NCBI RefSeq assembly: GCF_038070315.1
Contig: NZ_JBBPCC010000016.1
Span: forward strand, 62,001-126,000
Direction: 5' to 3'
Source: Paenibacillus_G filicis
GTDB lineage: Bacteria > Bacillota > Bacilli > Paenibacillales > NBRC-103111
DNA length: 64,000 bases
Part shown: piece after piece, positions 50,658-58,368 of the stretch
How positions within the stretch are numbered: position 1 is the first letter of the stretch
Layout: every line of letters starts with the position of its first letter
Notes under the pieces: generated by a model
The model's input: only the letters and a program-made list of their open reading frames with translations
What the model was told of the DNA's origin: nothing
Databases searched by the model: none
Translations under genes and position numbers: made by a program

Positions 50658-51763
50658 GCCCTGTCCGCTCCTGCATCACTATAGCCCTCCAGCCGTCTGT
50701 CGAACTCTTCCTCGGATTCACCAAACCTCATGACATGAATAGCCTCAGGGTCAAAGTCGAGACCGGTTCTGGAGCCGACCGTGGCCTTCTTCGTAGAATG
50801 AACCAGCCACCGGTTGCCGGCATCGTCATGGCCTGTAATCTCATAGTGAACGCCGCGGAACAGCTGGGAATCGACCGTCATCTGCAGCTTGCCCTGATCA
50901 GGTGCGACCATCTCCAGATCCTCGGGACGGATCACAATCTCGATCGCCTCGTCGGGACGCAGTCCCTTGTCCACACATTCGAAGGGACGGCCCGCGAACT
51001 CGACCAGATAGTCGCGCAGCATCCGTCCGGGGACAATATTCGATTCTCCGATGAAGTCAGCGACAAATCGGTTGATCGGCTCGTCATAGATGTCAGTCGG
51101 CGACCCGCTCTGCTGGATAATTCCCTGGTCCAGCACGAAAATCTCATCCGACATCGCCAGCGCTTCCTCTTGATCATGCGTGACGAAGATGAAGGTAATG
51201 CCAAGACGGCGCTGCAGCTCACGCAGCTCATGCTGCATCTCCGTACGCAGCTTCAGATCGAGTGCGGACAATGGCTCGTCCAGCAATATAATTTCCGGCT
51301 CATTGACGATGGCGCGCGCAATCGCTACCCGCTGCCGCTGACCCCCGGACATCTCGGTAATTTCCCGCCTCTCGTAGCCGGCCAGATTGACGAAGCGCAG
51401 CGCTTCCGTGACCTTCTCGACAATTCGTTCCTTGCTCAGCTTCTTAATCCGCAGCCCGAACGCCACATTCTCAAACACATTCAGATGGGGAAACAGCGCG
51501 TAGTCCTGGAAGACGGTGTTCACCTGCCGCTTCTCAGCGGGTACCCGGTTAATCACCTTCCCGTTAAAGTAAATATTCCCTTCCGACGGCTCCATAAAAC
51601 CTGCGATCAATCGCAGAATCGTCGTCTTGCCGCAGCCTGACGGCCCAAGCAGCGTATAGAAGCGGCCTCTCTTGATTTCAAAGCTGACCGCCTTGAGTAC
51701 CGGAGGATCATGATCGTACCTCTTCGTCACCTGTTCGAAACGAATGATGGTCTCATCCGACAT
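50654..51763 (-). CDS. potA: spermidine/putrescine ABC transporter ATPase PotA
   Basis: About 369 residues. Walker A GPSGCGKTT, Q-loop QDYALFPHLNVFENVAFGL, signature MSGGQRQRVAIARAI, Walker B IILLDEPLSALD, and the H-loop VTHDQEEALAMSDEI are all intact. A C-terminal TOBE regulatory domain follows (IVIRPEDLEMV). It energises polyamine uptake from the cytoplasmic side. ATG 51763 has GGAGGA 8 bases upstream; the GTG at 51769 is too close to it. It is the first gene of the operon. No polyamine-type regulator gene is next to it. Confidence 0.95.
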   Translation of the reverse strand: MSDETIIRFEQVTKRYDHDPPVLKAVSFEIKRGRFYTLLGPSGCGKTTILRLIAGFMEPSEGNIYFNGKVINRVPAEKRQVNTVFQDYALFPHLNVFENVAFGLRIKKLSKERIVEKVTEALRFVNLAGYERREITEMSGGQRQRVAIARAIVNEPEIILLDEPLSALDLKLRTEMQHELRELQRRLGITFIFVTHDQEEALAMSDEIFVLDQGIIQQSGSPTDIYDEPINRFVADFIGESNIVPGRMLRDYLVEFAGRPFECVDKGLRPDEAIEIVIRPEDLEMVAPDQGKLQMTVDSQLFRGVHYEITGHDDAGNRWLVHSTKKATVGSRTGLDFDPEAIHVMRFGESEEEFDRRLEGYSDAGADRA

Positions 51764-51877
51764 CCGCACTCTCCTCCTTTCAACAGGGCAAAATGGTCCC
51801 CAAACTGCAATTCCACAACCGATTATACATGAAAGGTACCTTGGAAATGTTAAATCTATGATAAACTTCGTCAGGCG

Positions 51878-53137
51878 TCAGGCATATTGCCGCTCCCGCT
51901 GCTCCTCTGTCTTGAGCATGCTCTTCAGATCATGCCCTGTCGGATTCTGGAAGACCCGAAGGTCAAACTCCGGCGCCACCGCCAAGATATGATCGAAAAT
52001 ATCCGACTGTACACCCTCATAGACTGCCCAGTTCACATCATTGGTAAATGCGTAGACCTCGACCGGCAGTCCTGTCTCCACAGGCTGCATTTGTCTGACC
52101 ATACAAATCATGTCCTTATGGATTTTGGGATGATGCTCCAGATAGAGCTGGATATACGCTCTGAATACCCCAATATTCGTAAGCGCCCTCCCGTTCACCT
52201 TGCTGGACCGGTCTATGTCATGGTCTCGATTATACAATTCGATCTCCAGCTCTTTCTGAATGATATAGTCCCTGAGGTAATGGATGTTTTTGAATCTTTC
52301 TACCATGTCAGGAGTACACATGGCGATGCTGCTCATATCCACATAGACGGAACGTTTGATACGCCGTCCTCCGGCATGCTGCATGCCTCTCCAGTTTTTA
52401 AAGGAATCCGAGACTAGCGCATAGGTCGGAATCGTCGTGATCGTTTTATCCCAGTTCTGAACCTTGACCGTATTCAGTGAAATATCAATAATATTGCCAT
52501 CCGCTCCGTACTTCGGCATGTCGATCCAGTCCCCGACGCGCACCATATCATTGGAGGTCAGTTGAATACCGGCGACCAGTCCCAGGATCGAATCCTTGAA
52601 TACCAGCATAATAACCGCCGATAACGCGCCAAAGCCGCTGAGCAGAATAAGAGGGCTTTGTCCCATCAGATTGGAGATCAGTAAGATTCCGCCGATGAGA
52701 TATATAAATATTTTAATGACTTGGATATATCCCCGTATCGGTCTTACCTTCGAGATCTCATAGGTCAAGTAAATGTCGTTGATCGTATCCAGTAAAGCGT
52801 TCAAAACCTGTAAAGCTACAACGATGATATAGAGAACGATACCCTTCATGATCCAAGACTGATAGGTCGGGAACAGAAAAGAGGTGTAATAAATAAGGAT
52901 GGCCGGCATCACATGAGCAAGCTTATGTATAACCTTGCGCTCCAAGATATAGGTGTCCCACTTGAATCGCTTCTTGTGAATGTAATGGGTGATGATTCTT
53001 AATACGACCTTCTTGGTTATAAAGTTGGCTGCTATACTCAGCAAGACAATGGTAATAACCATGATCGTATTCGTCAGATAAAAAGCAATGTCCGCTTGAA
53101 CACCGAGGGTGACAAGCCAATGTTGAATAAACTCCAT
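51878..53137 (-). CDS. mechanosensitive ion channel, MscS family (YbdG-like)
   Basis: 419 residues. Several N-terminal membrane helices lead to the pore helix and beta domain: LILLSGFGALSAVIMLVFKDSILGLVAGIQLTSNDMVRVGDWIDMPKYGADGNIIDISLNTVKVQNWDKTITTIPTYALVSDSFKNWRGM. This is the MscS core with the YbdG-type insertion. It releases solutes on hypo-osmotic shock. The start follows CATAGGAGGCGAAT. It is monocistronic, between potA and the DapA-like gene. Confidence 0.92.
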   Translation of the reverse strand: MEFIQHWLVTLGVQADIAFYLTNTIMVITIVLLSIAANFITKKVVLRIITHYIHKKRFKWDTYILERKVIHKLAHVMPAILIYYTSFLFPTYQSWIMKGIVLYIIVVALQVLNALLDTINDIYLTYEISKVRPIRGYIQVIKIFIYLIGGILLISNLMGQSPLILLSGFGALSAVIMLVFKDSILGLVAGIQLTSNDMVRVGDWIDMPKYGADGNIIDISLNTVKVQNWDKTITTIPTYALVSDSFKNWRGMQHAGGRRIKRSVYVDMSSIAMCTPDMVERFKNIHYLRDYIIQKELEIELYNRDHDIDRSSKVNGRALTNIGVFRAYIQLYLEHHPKIHKDMICMVRQMQPVETGLPVEVYAFTNDVNWAVYEGVQSDIFDHILAVAPEFDLRVFQNPTGHDLKSMLKTEEQRERQYA

Positions 53138-53376
53138 ATTCGCCTCCTATGCGAATGAAAGATAGGTTGGGGTGCGCATTCGCCTTCATTATAGCACACC
53201 ACCTGCTATCCTTGATGCTCCGGAGAGTTGAAGCGGGATGTGAACCCATGTGAACCAAGAGGCATTTCTGTTCAAGGAAACTCCATCCTGGAGAATTTGG
53301 GGGGAATCACCTTGGGAGCCGGCCGCAGTCCGGCAAATTTCGTTGGCCGTTTAGCCGGCTCGAAGGTGTTGGCTTG

Positions 53377-54267
53377 TCAATTAGACAAGCTAGGAAGCCA
53401 TTGCTCTAAGGTCAACTTTAGCCCTTCGGAAATCGGGCTCATGGGCGAACGAAGGGTGTCAGTGGCTATAAGGCCTTGCCGGGCTAGCAGCCATTTCAGA
53501 GGTGCAGGGTTAGATTCCTGAAAGAGACTTTGAATGCATGGCACTAAGAGATCGAAGGCTTGTTTGGCTGCCGTTACGCTGCCTGTGTTGAAAAGTTGAT
53601 AAACGTTGATCAAGGAACGGGTATGCACATTGGCAGAAGCGAGCATTCCCCCGCTGGCCCCTTGGCTTAGCATCGCATGAAAGTAAAGATCCTCTCCGCA
53701 TAAAATAGGCTTAGCGCTTAAGCGTGTCAGCTCGGAGGAGAACCCGATCTGCCCGGAGCTGTCCTTGAGACCAATGACCCCATCCAGATCCAAGATTCTC
53801 CGGGTTGTCTCTATGGTTAGCCGAACTCCGGTACGGGCAGGGATCTCGTAAGCGATAACGGGCACGCCGACCTGCGAGACCCTTCGGAAATGCTCAAGGA
53901 TGCCCTCCTGTGACGGGCGGCTATAATAAGGAACGACGACAAGTACGGCATCGGCTCCCAAGTGCCCCGCCAGCTCGGTTCGTTGAACCGTAGAGGCGGT
54001 ACTATTCGTGCCTGTGCCAACCACGATCGGTAATCGCCGCCCCTTCTCCGCCATCAAGTCTTTCGTTACAGAGACGAGCTCCGCCACCTCTTCCCAAGTT
54101 ACCGTGGGCGACTCTCCGGTGGTGCCGTTAACGACTAGCCCTTGAATATCGTGGACGAAGAGTGAGCTTACATAGTTTCTATACGAGTTGATATCCAACT
54201 GCTCATTGGCTAGGAAAGGGGTGACCACCGGCACGAAGATTCCCTTCAGGTTCTGTTCGTTTAGCAT
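53377..54267 (-). CDS. DapA-family aldolase (dihydrodipicolinate synthase-like)
   Basis: 296 residues, a TIM-barrel class I aldolase of the DapA/NanA family. The substrate loop GLVVNGTTGESPTVTWEE, the tyrosine segment YEIPARTGVRLT and the Schiff-base Lys in DGVIGLKDSSGQ are present. Substrate specificity within the family (dihydrodipicolinate, keto-deoxy sugar acids, hydroxyproline derivatives) cannot be set from motifs. It is divergent from a LysR-type regulator, which suggests a catabolic or dedicated role rather than the housekeeping dapA. I leave the symbol blank. Confidence 0.85.
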   Translation of the reverse strand: MLNEQNLKGIFVPVVTPFLANEQLDINSYRNYVSSLFVHDIQGLVVNGTTGESPTVTWEEVAELVSVTKDLMAEKGRRLPIVVGTGTNSTASTVQRTELAGHLGADAVLVVVPYYSRPSQEGILEHFRRVSQVGVPVIAYEIPARTGVRLTIETTRRILDLDGVIGLKDSSGQIGFSSELTRLSAKPILCGEDLYFHAMLSQGASGGMLASANVHTRSLINVYQLFNTGSVTAAKQAFDLLVPCIQSLFQESNPAPLKWLLARQGLIATDTLRSPMSPISEGLKLTLEQWLPSLSN

Positions 54268-54378
54268 CCCAATCAGCTCCCATTCGTTGTAGTAAGGTTA
54301 ATGTAGCATAGAAGTTATCATCACAGTTATCTATAATAAATGATAAGCATTATCGAAAATGTTGATGAGGAGAGCGCT

Positions 54379-55251
54379 ATGGACCTGACCTATCTGCAAA
54401 CATTCCGGGAGGTGGCTCTGCGGCAAAGCTTCACGCGAGCAGCCGAGGAGCTGGGCTACGCACAGTCTAGTGTGACCACACAGATTCAGAAGGTGGAGAA
54501 GGAATACGGCGTGCAGCTATTCGAGCGTCACGGCCGAGGGCTTCGGCTTACCTCGGCTGGGGAGGAGCTGTTCAAGATCGCCGGTCAAATCCTTGACCTG
54601 TATCAAGAGTCCAAGGAAAAACTGAATCGTCAGGGAGGGGGAACCCTGCTGATCGGCACGATCGATTCTATCGCTGCCTATTACCTGCCGCCTCTGATCC
54701 AACAGCATCGCCGGAGCTATGCCGACCTCAGCATCCGGCTGTATACGGACCGCGAAGACCAGATTCTCACTAAGCTCAAGGAGGGCATGGTGGATATTGG
54801 ATTGATCCTCGAAGGAACTCCTACCGATCCAACGCTCGAGTGGCTTACGATCCGGGAGGAGCCCCTGGTTCTCATCACCCATCCAGGCCATCCGTTGACA
54901 GCGTTCGAACAGGTAGGACTGGATCAGCTGCAAGAGATGGAATGGATTATGCCGGAAGAGAGCTGCAACTACCGTATGATGCTGGAAAAGGTGCTCCGCA
55001 CCAATGGTGTGATGTATCGCATAGGCTTGGAACTAGGGAACCCGGAGGCGATCAAGAGATGTGTGATGGCTGGCTCGGGGATCTCCCTGCTGCCCCAAAT
55101 CGTCGTGGAGGAGGAGGTTCGTAGAGGGGAATTGATCGTTCTCCCGTTTACCCATCCGGATATTCGGCTAGATTTACAGATGGTGATTCACCCCAAGAAA
55201 TGGCTCTCTCATTCCTTGAAGGAATGGATCGATAGGTTAAAATCCAACTAA
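54379..55251 (+). CDS. LysR-type transcriptional regulator
   Basis: About 290 residues. The N-terminal HTH is MDLTYLQTFREVALRQSFTRAAEELGYAQSSVTTQIQKVEKEYGVQLFERHGRGLRLTSAGEEL. The effector domain (LLIGTIDSIAAYYLPPLIQQHRRSYADLSIRLYTDRED ... GDIGLILEG-like, then CVMAGSGISLLPQIVV) is typical. The ATG at 54379 follows GAGGAGAG; the in-frame ATG at 54340 has no ribosome binding site. It is divergent from the DapA-like gene (111 bp between starts) and probably controls it. Confidence 0.9.
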   Translation: MDLTYLQTFREVALRQSFTRAAEELGYAQSSVTTQIQKVEKEYGVQLFERHGRGLRLTSAGEELFKIAGQILDLYQESKEKLNRQGGGTLLIGTIDSIAAYYLPPLIQQHRRSYADLSIRLYTDREDQILTKLKEGMVDIGLILEGTPTDPTLEWLTIREEPLVLITHPGHPLTAFEQVGLDQLQEMEWIMPEESCNYRMMLEKVLRTNGVMYRIGLELGNPEAIKRCVMAGSGISLLPQIVVEEEVRRGELIVLPFTHPDIRLDLQMVIHPKKWLSHSLKEWIDRLKSN

Positions 55252-55415
55252 ATGACTAGAAGGTATCTGTTGGTACAGAAGCTTTAATAGGGGCCCATGA
55301 TGCGCTTATACCTTTTAATTAACGGATTTGTTACAATGATTACGGTATACAAGAAGTCTGTAACGACTTGCCCGTTAGCAGGCAAGGAAAAAGGGATCAG
55401 AAGTGGGGAACTACG

Positions 55416-55964
55416 ATGTTGAATGCAATGATGAAGCAAATGGGCCGCTGGTCACGCGCGTGGCTGGCCGCGACGATGGTTATCCTGATCGTGCTGCTCG
55501 CCGGCTGCGGGTATGGAGGAAATTCAGGCGCCAAGCCGCCGGGTTCTTCGGCATCCGGTCCCAGCCAGACCGAGCAGAAGCAGCAGCCCTCCAAGGCGAA
55601 GGAGATTTCTCAAGCGCCGCTTACCGGCTTCAAGGAGGTCTCGGATTATATTCGGAAGAATCGCAAGCTTCCGGATAACTTTGTGACGAAAAAAGAAGCC
55701 GAGCAGCTCGGCTGGGTACCCTCCAAAGGAAATCTCAATAAGGTAGCGCCTGGGAAGAGCATCGGCGGGGACCGCTTCGGGAACCGGGAGAAGCAGCTGC
55801 CGGATGCCAAAAACCGGATCTGGTATGAGGCGGATATCAATTACAAGGAAGGGCCGCGAAACGCGGACCGGATTCTCTATTCGAGCGATGGGCTCATTTA
55901 TATGACGAACGATCATTATAAGACATTTACGGACATTACGAAGGAAGGCAGTGTTCCCAAATGA
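55416..55964 (+). CDS. barnase-family ribonuclease with lipoprotein signal
   Basis: About 182 residues. The mature domain from residue 71 matches barnase: GFKEVSDYIRKNRKLPDNFVTKKEAEQLGW, then GKSIGGDRFGNREKQLP and RIWYEADINYKEGPRNADRILYSSDGLIYMTNDHYKTF. Catalytic residues keep exact barnase spacing: Glu138 (E73), Arg148 (R83), Arg152 (R87), His167 (H102), and Lys92 (K27). The N-terminal helix MVILIVLLAGC ends in a lipobox with Cys31, followed by a Gly/Ser/Pro-rich linker. The nuclease thus seems tethered to the outer membrane face rather than freely secreted. ATG 55416 follows GGGGA. The barstar gene overlaps by 4 bp. Confidence 0.92.
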   Translation: MLNAMMKQMGRWSRAWLAATMVILIVLLAGCGYGGNSGAKPPGSSASGPSQTEQKQQPSKAKEISQAPLTGFKEVSDYIRKNRKLPDNFVTKKEAEQLGWVPSKGNLNKVAPGKSIGGDRFGNREKQLPDAKNRIWYEADINYKEGPRNADRILYSSDGLIYMTNDHYKTFTDITKEGSVPK

Positions 55965-56242
55965 GTAAAGTGGTGGAGCTGATCCAATCGCATGGGGATC
56001 GGTATGAGGATCCCCATGTATGGCTGAAGCAGGAGCTGGGCCTGCCTGAATGGTACGGTCACAACCTGGACGCTCTATGGGATAGTATCACCGGACATCT
56101 GCCGAGGCCGCTCGAGATCAGATGGATCGCAGACTCCGAGCAAGATCAGCGCTATGCCGCGATCGTGGAGGTTTTCCGGGATGCTGCCGATCAATATGAG
56201 GACATCGGCTTCGAGTACATGTCTAGTCCGCAAGAAAGCTGA
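55961..56242 (+). CDS. barstar-family ribonuclease inhibitor
   Basis: 93 residues of the barstar fold: LKQELGLPEWYGHNLDALWDSITGHLPRPLEIRW carries the helix and acidic residues that plug the barnase active site (equivalent to Asp35 and Asp39). It has no signal peptide, so it protects the cytoplasm from enzyme not yet exported. The ATG overlaps the nuclease stop codon (ATGA), which couples inhibitor to nuclease synthesis. Confidence 0.92.
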   Translation: MSKVVELIQSHGDRYEDPHVWLKQELGLPEWYGHNLDALWDSITGHLPRPLEIRWIADSEQDQRYAAIVEVFRDAADQYEDIGFEYMSSPQES

Positions 56243-56272
56243 GAGGCTCGCAGGTCGTACAACCAGCATAGT

Positions 56273-56309
56273 GAGCATGGAGGGTCACAGACTCGCATGC
56301 TCTTTTTTT
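56273..56309 (+). terminator. terminator of the barnase-barstar operon
   Basis: GAGCATG (56273-56279) pairs with CATGCTC (56296-56302), followed by seven Ts. Confidence 0.75.
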
Positions 56310-56436
56310 CATGCTTACCGTCCAAGCTATGAGCTTCGCCATACTTCCGCCATGGTCTGGAACGTTCTTCTCCGGCATCATAAGAGTAACCGGAACAGAG
56401 GGAGCTTTCGTCATTACCTATGAAGGAGGAAATGGT

Positions 56437-57375
56437 ATGTTAAAAAAATCGGTGACACTGCAGCCTTTTGCCGATATTGCAGAGCATATGGAGGGCTTTG
56501 AGCTGGTCTCAGCCCAATTCGGCGCGGACGGCTGTGTATATGTCTTGCTGATTAACCGTATCCCGGCACGGATACGAGGCATGTTTGTCCCATCGGCTCT
56601 ACAGAATACGTACACCTACAAGGTACTCATCGTAGAAGAAAATAACATCCGGGAAGTGGTGATTGGGGGCCAGCGCTTCAATTATCATTACGTCCAACCC
56701 CTGCAGGGACTTCTGCTGCTGGTGGGGGCACGCTGTACTTATTATGGCGTAGACCAATATGATCTGAATGCCAAAGTATGTGATTATCAAGGACATACCG
56801 TCCGAGAGTTCCTGCTAGGAGACGGGATTCAGAGTGTCCAGGTAACGGAGAGGGGGACTATCTGGACCAGTTATTTCGATGAAGGCGTCTTCGGAAATAA
56901 CGGTTGGAATCAACCGATCGGTGCACAGGGCCTTCTGGCCTGGGATGAGCATGGCAGCAACCTATACGCAGATCAAGTGTCGGAAATCGCCGATTGTTAC
57001 GCGTTGAATGCCGTTCATGAAGAGAAGATCTGGTTTTATTATTATACGGACTTCTTGCTGGGTTGCATCTCAGATGGGCCAAGGCAGCCCAAAGTTACCT
57101 TTATGAATCCTGAGATCTCCGGTTCCTCCGGATTTTGTACGGATGGTTATCACTTTCTGTTCGACGGCGGTTACGGAAAGAGCGGAACCTATATCCTTAA
57201 GAAATATGGAAAGCCTGGAAGTTTGACCAAAGGGAAAGCGATACATTTTCTGAATGAAAGAGCTGAGCCCCTTAAATCTCGGGCCCAAGATTTCCGAGGG
57301 AATCGCGTGCTTTTCAGTGAAGGCCATTTGTTGTATCAGGTATGTGTTGAAGAGTTAGTGTACATGTCGCGGTAG
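56437..57375 (+). CDS. hypothetical protein, probable beta-propeller-like
   Basis: About 312 residues, soluble, rich in beta-strand-forming segments that alternate with aromatic residues: FELVSAQFGADGCVYVLLINR, VVIGGQRFNYHYVQPLQGLLLLVGARCTYYG, AKVCDYQGHTVREFLLGDGIQSVQVTERGTIWTSYFDEGVFGNNGWN, IADCYALNAVHEEKIWFYYYTDF. The repeated hydrophobic-x-D/T-G-IW pattern resembles propeller blades. GGAGG lies upstream of the ATG at 56437; the upstream part of the long frame overlaps the preceding terminator. No enzymatic motif was seen. Confidence 0.7.
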   Translation: MLKKSVTLQPFADIAEHMEGFELVSAQFGADGCVYVLLINRIPARIRGMFVPSALQNTYTYKVLIVEENNIREVVIGGQRFNYHYVQPLQGLLLLVGARCTYYGVDQYDLNAKVCDYQGHTVREFLLGDGIQSVQVTERGTIWTSYFDEGVFGNNGWNQPIGAQGLLAWDEHGSNLYADQVSEIADCYALNAVHEEKIWFYYYTDFLLGCISDGPRQPKVTFMNPEISGSSGFCTDGYHFLFDGGYGKSGTYILKKYGKPGSLTKGKAIHFLNERAEPLKSRAQDFRGNRVLFSEGHLLYQVCVEELVYMSR

Positions 57376-57539
57376 TGGAAACATGGCCTATGTAGGAGGA
57401 ATGTGATGTGGATAATCATGCGTGAACACAAACAGACGACAAGGTGTAACCGGTACGGCTAAATTAGCCCAGATTGAATTTGCTTTTTATTTGAATCAAC
57501 TTTATTATGGATGCTTAAGGTCTATCATGGAGGTGTCTC

Positions 57540-57935
57540 ATGAAGTTTTCACAGGCGACCGACTATGCGCTCCATGCGATGCTTTTCTTGGTGGCGGAGG
57601 CCCCGGATAAACCGGTCAGTGTCCAGTTTTTAGCGGAGAAGCTTGGAGTTTCTCAGACTTATCTATCCAAAATGCTGACCAAACTGGTCAAGGCGGGGCT
57701 CATTCATTCCGTCTCAGGGGCTAATGGCGGATACCGGCTCAAACGCAATCAAGAGGATATTTCCTTCCTGGATATTATTCATGCGATCGAAGGCACAGCG
57801 TCTTTGTTTGAATGCAGCTTTAATCACGGACAGGAATGCCTGATCCAGCAGGTGGTAATGGATGCGGAACGGCAGATGGAGCAGTTTTTGGAGGGCAAAA
57901 AAATCTCTGAGCTGGCCAAACACATGAAGCATTAA
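57540..57935 (+). CDS. Rrf2-family transcriptional regulator
   Basis: 131 residues. The winged helix is MKFSQATDYALHAMLFLVAEAPDKPVSVQFLAEKLGVSQTYLSKMLTKLVKAGLIHSVSGANGGYRL. Asp8 is present. The effector region has Cys92 and Cys100 (ECSFNHGQEC), but the third cysteine expected near 106 in cluster-binding NsrR/IscR relatives is absent, so a canonical three-Cys Fe-S site is unlikely. ATGGAGGT precedes the ATG. No target gene is directly cotranscribed; the next gene has its own promoter and leader. Confidence 0.9.
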   Translation: MKFSQATDYALHAMLFLVAEAPDKPVSVQFLAEKLGVSQTYLSKMLTKLVKAGLIHSVSGANGGYRLKRNQEDISFLDIIHAIEGTASLFECSFNHGQECLIQQVVMDAERQMEQFLEGKKISELAKHMKH

Positions 57936-57976
57936 TGGTAAGGATGAATATGACTGAGTTGGGGTTATCCCCTAGC

Positions 57977-58005
57977 TTGACGAAATCTAACGTAACCTGT
58001 ATGAT
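57977..58005 (+). promoter_or_regulatory. sigma-A promoter of the leader RNA / MutS2-like gene
   Basis: TTGACG (57977-57982), a 17-bp spacer and TATGAT (58000-58005). It places the transcript start near 58012, giving a leader of about 355 bases before the MutS2-like gene. Confidence 0.75.
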
Positions 58006-58037
58006 CAACTTAATCTATCGTGTAAGGGGAAATTTTG

Positions 58038-58064
58038 ATGTCGGTGAATGTTCTTAACTCGTAA
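58038..58064 (+). CDS. 8-residue leader peptide MSVNVLNS
   Basis: An ATG 8 bases after AAGGGG opens MSVNVLNS and stop. Its codons 4-8 are the left arm of the 13-bp P2 stem, so translating ribosomes would open that stem. This coupling is the reason to call such a short ORF. Another 26-codon frame without a ribosome binding site lies at 58079-58159. Confidence 0.45.
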   Translation: MSVNVLNS

Positions 58065-58199
58065 TTAGATATTCAGTCATGATGAATGGATTCGTGTTGC
58101 TTGCTGAATGGTTATTTCGGCAGGTTTATTTCGGGGCGTTTGTCAGGCTGGAGTCTTGAGTTAAGAACATGACAATTTCCGCCTGCGAACGGCAAAATT

Positions 58200-58224
58200 G
58201 CGTGCTCTTGGAGCACGCTTTTTT
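58200..58224 (+). terminator. leader terminator 1
   Basis: Perfect GCGTGCTC/GAGCACGC hairpin with a 3-base loop, followed by TTTTTTATTT. It is a strong intrinsic terminator 145 bp before the MutS2-like start codon. Confidence 0.88.
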
Positions 58225-58292
58225 ATTTGCGATCCACGGTGTATGTCGGGGCTCTTTCCCGCCACACACACGGTCGTATTTGCCGTACGATG

Positions 58293-58340
58293 AAGACAGG
58301 GATGGAAGGCGCATGCGCTTTTCGTCCCTGTCTTTTTTTA
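58293..58340 (+). terminator. leader terminator 2
   Basis: AAGACAGGGATG (58293-58304) pairs with CGTCCCTGTCTT (58323-58334), one wobble, then TTTTTA. It ends 28 bp before the MutS2-like start codon, so it lies in that gene's leader rather than behind another gene. Confidence 0.85.
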
Positions 58341-58368
58341 TTTCTCAAATATAGGGAGGATATGACCC

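Larger units (their letters stand above)
58012..58340 (+). ncRNA. structured attenuator-like leader RNA with two tandem terminators
   Basis: A long untranslated leader. P1 pairs GGAAATT (58028-58034) with AATTTCC (58074 + 100, i.e. 58174-58180). P2 pairs ATGTTCTTAACTC (58048-58060) with GAGTTAAGAACAT (58158-58170), 13 bp perfect across about 100 bases. P1 begins within the ribosome binding site, and P2 covers codons 4-8, of an 8-codon ORF at 58038. An alternative hairpin CAATTT/AAATTG (58173-58178 with 58195-58200) competes with P1. Terminators end at 58224 and 58340. The arrangement resembles ribosome-mediated attenuators of antibiotic resistance genes. I do not recognise a known riboswitch, T-box or 6S RNA. 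Confidence 0.6.

Noticed and set aside
53316..53361. GAGCCGGC / GCCGGCTC inverted repeat after the DapA-like gene
   Set aside because: The 30-base loop and lack of a T-run on the minus strand make a terminator doubtful. It may only reflect GC-rich sequence.
58079..58159. 26-codon frame MMNGFVLLAEWLFRQVYFGA... in the leader RNA
   Set aside because: No Shine-Dalgarno precedes it. It could be a second leader ORF because its stop touches the P2 stem, but the 8-codon ORF has much better support.
58012..58224. Identity of the leader as 6S RNA, T-box or a known riboswitch
   Set aside because: No T-box sequence, no AGTA box, no 6S-like central bubble with long closing stems, and no ligand-core motif that I know. 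The leader-ORF overlap fits attenuation better.
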